This document shows positions 58,778 to 64,000 of a stretch of DNA of 64,000 nt, in pieces. A program made the position numbers and the translations under genes. This DNA is from Hevea brasiliensis (taxonomy: Eukaryota > Streptophyta > Magnoliopsida > Malpighiales > Euphorbiaceae). The notes under the pieces were generated by a model that searched no databases, was not told the origin of the DNA, and worked only from the letters and a program-made list of their open reading frames with translations. The stretch covers positions 24,364,823-24,428,822 of the forward strand of contig NC_079510.1 in assembly GCF_030052815.1 (NCBI RefSeq), given 5' to 3'. Position 1 is the first letter of the stretch, and each line of letters begins with the position of its first letter.

Positions 58778-58814
<37 letters not shown>
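58778..58814. repeat. (TA)n microsatellite, right part
   Basis: Continuation of the TA tract on the other side of the solo LTR. Confidence 0.9.
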
Positions 58815-58817
<3 letters not shown>

Positions 58818-58951
58818 CAATAAAAATTATTCATAAAATTGGACCAAGAACCCTATACAACATTCTAGAACCAAGCATATAGACATCAGACATTGTTGCA
58901 AGGTGTTTTGCAGTCGCCTGGACGAACACTCACCGAAGTGGGAAAGAGTGA

Positions 58952-58961
58952 GGAGTCGCCA
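58952..58961 (-). promoter_or_regulatory. tRNA-Arg-type primer binding site
   Basis: TGGCGACTCC on the - strand directly after AAATTAAAG. TGGCGACTC is the usual start of the PBS in Ogre/Tat elements. Confidence 0.65.
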
Positions 58962-59318
58962 CTTTAATTTTGAGGGAAATTAAAGAAAACCATTTGTGAA
59001 AATAAATTAAAATGAAACCACTTCAAAAACAGAGATTCTAGGTTGAGTGCATGTAACGGGTGGGGAAGGTGTTAGGCACCCCACCTCGTCCCTCAATGAG
59101 GGTAAGCAGATTTAACTTCAAGCTCTTTATAAACTAAAATTAATAGTTAGGAGGGTTCGAATGGAAATGTTAATCCCTTTGGTAAAAGGGAATATTTGAT
59201 TTTTCGCCAATTCAGGTTACCCAGATAGACGAATAAATGAGATGACCCTTAGTGAGTTGCTATTGCGTATCAGTTTTATTTTAGGGGGTCATTTTACGTA
59301 TTTGTTAAAATTTGATTT

Positions 59319-59772
59319 GAGAATTAGATAAGAACTCTCCTCTGATCTTCTTTAAATATTTATGAAAATTTTGGTTGAGAATCGGATAAGAACTCTCCTC
59401 CGATCTCTTTTAAATATTTATTAAAATTTTTAGGCTTGAGAATCGGATAAGAACTCTCCTCCGATCTTCTTTAAATATTTATGGAAATTTTGATTTGAGA
59501 ATCGGATAAGAACTCTCCTCCGATCTCTTTTAAATATTTATTAAAGTTTTTAGGCTTGAGAATCGGATAAGAACTCTCCTCCGATCTCTTTTAAATATTT
59601 ATGGAAATTTTGATTTGAGAATCGGATAAGAACTCTCCTCCGATCTCTTTTAAATATTTATTAAAATTTTTAGGCTTGCGAATCGGATAAGAACTCTCCT
59701 CCGATCTCCTTTAAATATTTATGGAAATTTTGATTTGAGAATCGGATAAGAACTCTCCTCCGATCTCTTTTA
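59319..59772. repeat. Tandem repeat with alternating 59- and 61-bp units
   Basis: Units begin GAGAATCGGATAAGAACTCT at 59319, 59377, 59438, 59497, 59558, 59617, 59678 and 59737. Spacings are 58, 61, 59, 61, 59, 61 and 59 bp. The two unit types differ in the middle (ATGGAAATTTTGATTT versus TTAAAATTTTTAGGCTT), so the real unit is a 120-bp dimer. It lies in the U5/R part of the Tat-type LTR. Confidence 0.9.
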
Positions 59773-60779
59773 CTTGAGTGGGAGTCGGATAAGGACTTTT
59801 CCGACCTCTTGAAATCTTACATATCGTGAGAGCCTAAGGCTAAGGGTTCTGGCATTCAAAGATGCCGGGGACCTGAATAAGGCTTCTTTTGACTCATTGG
59901 TACCCCATGACTTGGCGAAGTGCAGGACCCTACCGACCTCCTATGTAGTCGCCTTAATAGCACCTTTTGGCAAGCGATACCCGATCTGTCCCATTTGCTT
60001 ATCTAAGGTTTGGTTTCACTCCACCTTGTGACGTCTTACCCAATCGTCTTTTGTGTTATTCTAGTGATTCGACTTTACTATTTTCTCGACTTATTATTCA
60101 GACCATTTGTTATTTTAAAGAGACTCTTAAGATACAGTTACCTACATTTTATTCAACCACTTATACGCTACTCGGGACTAGAACTCTTGCATTTAGAAGT
60201 AACAAAGATTAACAAAAAGAATGGACTAATTAACAAAGAAGTAAACTCGAGAATAACCTTCTTCGCATTTTTTTTAACGCAATAGAAACTTGGTGAAAAT
60301 TACAAACATAAAAACAAAGGAAATACGTAAAATAAAAATGAGCACTTGATAAAGTGGCGATATAAGCACTCACCTGTAGGGAGCCGAATCTATTGAACTA
60401 ACTACGGAATCACAAAACGTAATAGGACTGCGGGCTGATAGCCTGAGGGCTAAGGTTCGCCTTGAAATGAAGGATACTTCGCTAAAATGCAGTCAGGTCA
60501 AAATAATAACCGAGTTTGAATGAAGTTGAGCTTGAACAACGGGAGTGGAAATAAAGATAACAAAGAACTAAAAGTGAGAGTGTCACAGGATAATGAACGA
60601 ACTGAAAATGGAGAGTTTCAGTATTCAAAAATCCCTTTGCAAGAAAATACTTCAGAAAACTGGTTTCAAAAGTTTTTCTTATGAAAGCTTAAAAATAGCA
60701 GAGTAACGAACTGAATTAAGTTTCAGAGTCCTTCCGCTATAGTCACCACCCTTTTTTTTTCGTCCCCCTTGAACAGTTT

Positions 60780-60800
60780 TCATGCAGATATTTATAGGAA
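60780..60800 (-). promoter_or_regulatory. TATA box of the Tat-type LTR
   Basis: The minus strand has CCTATAAATATCTGC. The R region would then run left through the tandem repeat to the PBS. Confidence 0.5.
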
Positions 60801-61419
60801 CCAGGTGCTCCCCATGAAGGGTCAGGATTTATTTTGAGGGAGATGGAAGGTTAGGATTTTAAAGGACATGATCTGAGGCTCGGGAATTAAAGAGAATCAG
60901 AATGAACTGCTGAGATCCCTTTCAGAATATTTGTCCTTTCTCTCTTCTAATTTGACGCCCAAAATTTTCTTGTCAAGGGCGATCCGAGGGCTGGGAGTGA
61001 AAGGCGCTGGTCTTATCGTCTTCTTCTTTGATCCAAGGGCTCCGGGCTCGTCCTTACAAGTAAGATCAACGGTGGAGATTGGGATGTACAACCTTTGTCA
61101 TGACATACTCGGCACATGTCGATGTCTGAGGCGATTAGGGGCGTGCGGTGGAGATTTAAATGCCAACGCTTTAACTACCTCGGCTCTGATTATGATGATA
61201 GTTAGCGGAAGTTGTCTTATTCCCTTTGTTTTTCGACCTTCCCTCCCTTTCGGTCTTTCTAACATGATCCTTTTCCGATCTCTCATGCCGGGCTTCCCTC
61301 TTCCCACCTCTCCAACTCCGATCTTCTCCTTCATCCGGTCTGGTTCAGTCAAAGCATTTATTCCTTTGATTTCTGAGGCATCTGCTTCGTTTTCGGCTCG
61401 CAATAAATGCTCAGATTTT

Positions 61420-62125
61420 CCCTATATATATACCTTCAACGGGAAAGCCCTCCGCATTTGATTTTCTCCTCTTCCTTCTCACATTTCCTATTCTAACTGC
61501 TCCGGCAATAGTCCCGGCCATGATAGTGGATTTTGATCTTTTTCCGATTGTCCTTTTTATTCCCCGACTAAAAATTTACGATCCCAGTGATCGGGAAATT
61601 ATGATAACCTCATTTGATGATAGTGAGAGAACCGGACTAATTTACCGACTTGGATCGAGGACTTCGATCGTGTCAATCTCGAATTGTTCGACCGATATAA
61701 TCGACGAACTGGTTTCAGGCGAGAAGACTGCTAATATTCCCCTTAACATTGGTGACTGTCCCTTGAAGTTCATTCGCCTTCTCTCCACATTGGGTGTCCC
61801 GACCGCGGCTCGGTTCCGAGCAATAACATTGATGACGACCTCTCTCATCTTCATGAGAGTCATAATCCCCATCCAGTTACATGCATCTGTCCGATGTCGA
61901 TGGCTGGCCTAACACATCTTTTGATTCAGCCACGAGACTAGGCTTTGACATAGGTCTTTATTAGATGGGATGTACTGCCGATCTCTAGAGATCGCCCCTA
62001 CGATGTAATCAGACCTTCAATGTAATCCGATCTCTAGAGATCGCCCAAATGATGTAATTCGACTTTTAATGTAATCCGATCTCTAGAGATCGCCCAAATG
62101 ATATGTCAGGCCTTTCGGAAATAAA
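61420..62125 (+). other. Plus-strand transcription-unit-like segment with unrecognised ORF
   Basis: A TATA-like CTATATATATACC (61423-61435) precedes a CT-rich leader, a 130-codon ORF (61520-61912, MIVDFDLFPIVLF start) and an AATAAA at about 62120. I do not recognise the protein. The region is in the LTR of the Tat-type element, antisense to it. Base composition is richer in GC than the spacer DNA. Confidence 0.4.
61978..62097. repeat. 49-bp repeat, three copies, each with a perfect 14-bp palindrome
   Basis: CCGATCTCTAGAGATCGCCC starts at 61978, 62027 and 62076. The core GATCTCTAGAGATC is its own reverse complement. Confidence 0.9.
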
Positions 62126-62364
62126 ATTTTATTTTGACAACTATCATTTTTATTATTATTGCATTGACTATTTTCCGATCTCTGATGTGTTTATCCGATC
62201 CGGTTCCTAACTGAACAACCCTTAACCGATCCGCCTTAATTCACCGATCTGTAACTAGCCGATCTCTTTTATTATGGAATTTCTGGAATATTCGTGAGAC
62301 GTGTCAGAAAAAGCTGGCGAATCCCGCTAACCGATGCACCGCCTGGAACACTGTGAGCATTAAA

Positions 62365-62385
62365 TGCTCAGACGGGTATAAATAG
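62365..62385 (+). promoter_or_regulatory. TATA box of the antisense ORF
   Basis: GGGTATAAATAGGGG (62368-62382) lies 160 bp before the ATG at 62540. A possible 5'-UTR donor (CCGGTAAGGG) follows at about 62487. Confidence 0.6.
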
Positions 62386-62539
62386 GGGATGGGTCAGCCA
62401 GTTGCTCTCTTATGTCATTTTCAGCATCCCGCGAGCGATTCCAAAATTCTCTCGATTTTTCAAGTTCTTCCGACACCGATCAAGCTCCGGTAAGGGTTTT
62501 GATCCTTCTTTTAGTTTAAATTCTCTATTTCCTTTGAAA

Positions 62540-64000
62540 ATGAGTGGTGCCGAGGGTCAGAGAGCGGCAAGCCCCCCTTCTATTCAGTTCTCGTGGTCGT
62601 CTGATGGAGTGGAGGTGGTCGGACCAAGCGTGAGACCTGAACCTCCTAGGGCCTCTGTTCCAGCTCGGGGGCAAGCAACACCATCGAGGCATGTACATTC
62701 TTCAGGGAGAGAAAATCTTTCCATGGACGAGCTGCCATCAATCCTTCAAGAAACCGACCTGCAGTCGTTCAGCCAAGAGTATAACATTCAGCCTGATTCA
62801 TACGAGCTGATTAAGTGTCACAGCGATCTTCGTGCCGATCACTTCTTCGAAGAGAATGATATGATCATGGTATGCGAAGAGCAGTTAAAGGCCGGGCTGC
62901 GGCTCCCCCTCGATGACTTCTTCAATGAAGTTCTAAAATTTCACCAAGTGTGCATAGCCCAAGTTCACCCGAACTCATGGCGGATCCTAGTAGCCTTCAG
63001 AGGCCTTTGCTAAGCCAAAGGACTCAGCCCTACAGCTAAGGTGTTCGCCGAACTACATAGGCTGACTCGTGGAAAGGACGATGAGTATTGGTTCTTCCAG
63101 GTGAAACCACATTGTGGGCTTTTTACCGATCTACCCTCCTCCCTGAAGAATTGGAAGAATCGCTTCTTTATTCTGAGGATCAAAATTCCGAACGGCTTTG
63201 AGGGTTTCCCTCGCATTTTGCACAGGGCCCCACTTAGGCGCATCACCCTGAATAGGAAGAAGGCCTAATGGTGATGGGCGAAAGATCGAGGCGGAGAGAA
63301 GTTCTCTTGTTTGGATGCGATGGCATGGCGCATCAACTGGACAATGGAGTTGATCACTGGCGAAGATCGTGGGCTTCAGCTCTCTGACCTCGGCCTCGGT
63401 ATTTTCTATATCTCTGATCTTTAGGCCTTTAGCGATCTCACTGACCTCTTCTTTGTGCAGGTATGGCAAGCGGCGAGGCTTCCAAGGAGAGCCGAAAGCG
63501 GAAGAGGGAGGTCTCCCGAAAAGTGCGGGAGATGAAGCGTTCCGAGCTGCTTCAAATGCCCAGTCATGATCCCGGAGAGATGCAAGGAGGGTCGTCTCAA
63601 CCCTCGGGATCGCCGGTCATAGAAGTGGTCCAGTCTCCTCCTCGCCAAGAAGAGCCGCCTCCACCTCCTCCAGTTGCTTCGAGTGCAGAAGGGGGCCCTT
63701 CCCAACCTCCTGTGAGGACCCTTTCCCGCGGCGCTCAAGTTTTGATCCACTCGCTGGAGAAGAACCGGACTGTTTGGGAAAATTCGGGCTTGGCCAAGGT
63801 CTTGGGGGCCTCGATCTGCCTTTAAGAGGATCGGGATAGGTTATCCTCGAACAATCTTGATGACATCCTGACCCGGACAATGAGCCTGAACGTGGAGAGT
63901 TTGGTGAACCAGCACATTGTCCTAGAGAAGGCTCACTGTTTGGGTAAGGAGGTCGAGAAGATGGGTCATGAAGTGGCTTCCCTCCGATCCCAACTTTCAT
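62540..64000 (+). pseudogene. Antisense ORF of Tat-type element (PF04195-like), partial
   Basis: The start MSGAEGQRAAS is followed by a Pro/Ser-rich leader and the domain VCEEQLKAGLRLPLDDFF and VHPNSWRILVAFRGLC. It then has TAA (63011-63013), and the same frame continues AKGLSPTAKVFAELHRLTRG, WFFQVKPHCGLFTDLPSS and WKNRFFILRIK to 63268. A second exon likely begins after TTTGTGCAG near 63460 (MASGEASKESRKRKRE), is Pro-rich, has an in-frame TAA at 63823-63825, and goes on in a Leu/Glu-rich coiled-coil-like frame to the window edge. Upstream codons (from 62402) are open but look like UTR. It resembles the copy at 32726-34046 in domain order and in the position of the first stop. The role of this family is unknown. 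Confidence 0.75.

Larger units (their letters stand above)
58830..64000 (-). mobile_element. Partial Tat-type Ty3 element (LTR plus flanking internal DNA on both sides)
   Basis: A tRNA-Arg-type PBS (minus-strand TGGCGACTCC at 58952-58961) follows an LTR that extends right to about 62.2 kb. A minus-strand TATA (CCTATAAATATC at about 60788-60799) fits U3-R of that LTR. On its other side is the antisense ORF (62540-64000), which in Tat elements lies just inside the 3' LTR. So internal DNA flanks the LTR on both sides. The element is cut by the window edge at 64000 and by the TA tract on the left. The exact LTR start is not resolved. Confidence 0.6.

Noticed and set aside
61098..61403. 101-codon minus-strand ORF rich in Arg, Glu and Lys
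   Set aside because: It lies in the U3 part of the Tat-type LTR, upstream of the minus TATA box, so it would not be in the genomic RNA as a gene. No domain recognised.
63421..64000. Minus-strand ORFs opposite the second exon of the antisense ORF
   Set aside because: They overlap the better supported plus-strand frame and have low-complexity Pro/Arg/Ser composition.

Overview
The window looks like repeat-rich nuclear DNA of a eudicot plant. The evidence is GT-AG introned genes of plant type, plant-lineage LTR retrotransposons, an RTE-type LINE, MITEs and an endogenous pararetrovirus. The LTR families resemble ones I associate with Euphorbiaceae (cassava or rubber tree), but that is inference from memory and not proven here.

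Only two host genes can be supported. On the + strand (1573-4928) lies a five-exon gene for a survival-of-motor-neuron (SMN) protein of 309 residues, with a Gemin2-binding-type N terminus and a C-terminal YG box. Converging on it from the - strand is a seven-exon gene of an atypical short-chain dehydrogenase / NAD(P)-binding Rossmann family (7071-37808). Its coding sequence is only about 0.9 kb, spread over 30.7 kb, because two introns (19.7 kb and 9.0 kb) are packed with mobile elements. This copy carries a 2-nt frame break in exon 4 and an in-frame stop in exon 7, so it is called a pseudogene.

The long intron holds an old minus-strand LTR element (9137-25984). Between its LTRs sit a LINE with a 14-bp target duplication (10390-13107), a short TRIM-like element with two 429-bp LTRs (14097-15850) and a decayed florendovirus-like endogenous caulimovirid (about 16.05-23.76 kb). 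The 9-kb intron holds a three-deep nest: a short LTR element (28252-35928) split by a minus-strand chromovirus (29570-35725, TSD AATTA), itself split by a Tat-type Ty3 element (about 30411-35023).

Beyond the gene's 5' end (37.8-41.5 kb) the DNA is very AT-rich, with microsatellites, a candidate Helitron terminus and an inverted-repeat MITE whose right half is triplicated with growing TA tracts. Then comes a 13.3-kb minus-strand Tekay/Del-like element with 2.75-kb LTRs but no gag-pol (LARD-like). It contains a 3.5-kb solo LTR (TSD TGAGG) and, in one LTR, a 411-bp hAT-type MITE (8-bp TSD). A solo LTR sits inside a (TA)n tract at 57572-58777.

The right end (58.8-64 kb) is part of another Tat-type element on the - strand, with tRNA-Arg-type PBS sequence, a higher-order tandem repeat, and an antisense ORF driven by its own TATA box. 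I found no tRNA or rRNA genes and no CRISPR. The most unusual signals are a stop codon at the same position in two diverged copies of the Tat antisense ORF, alternating dimeric tandem repeats in both Tat elements, and the repeat triplication with TA growth.
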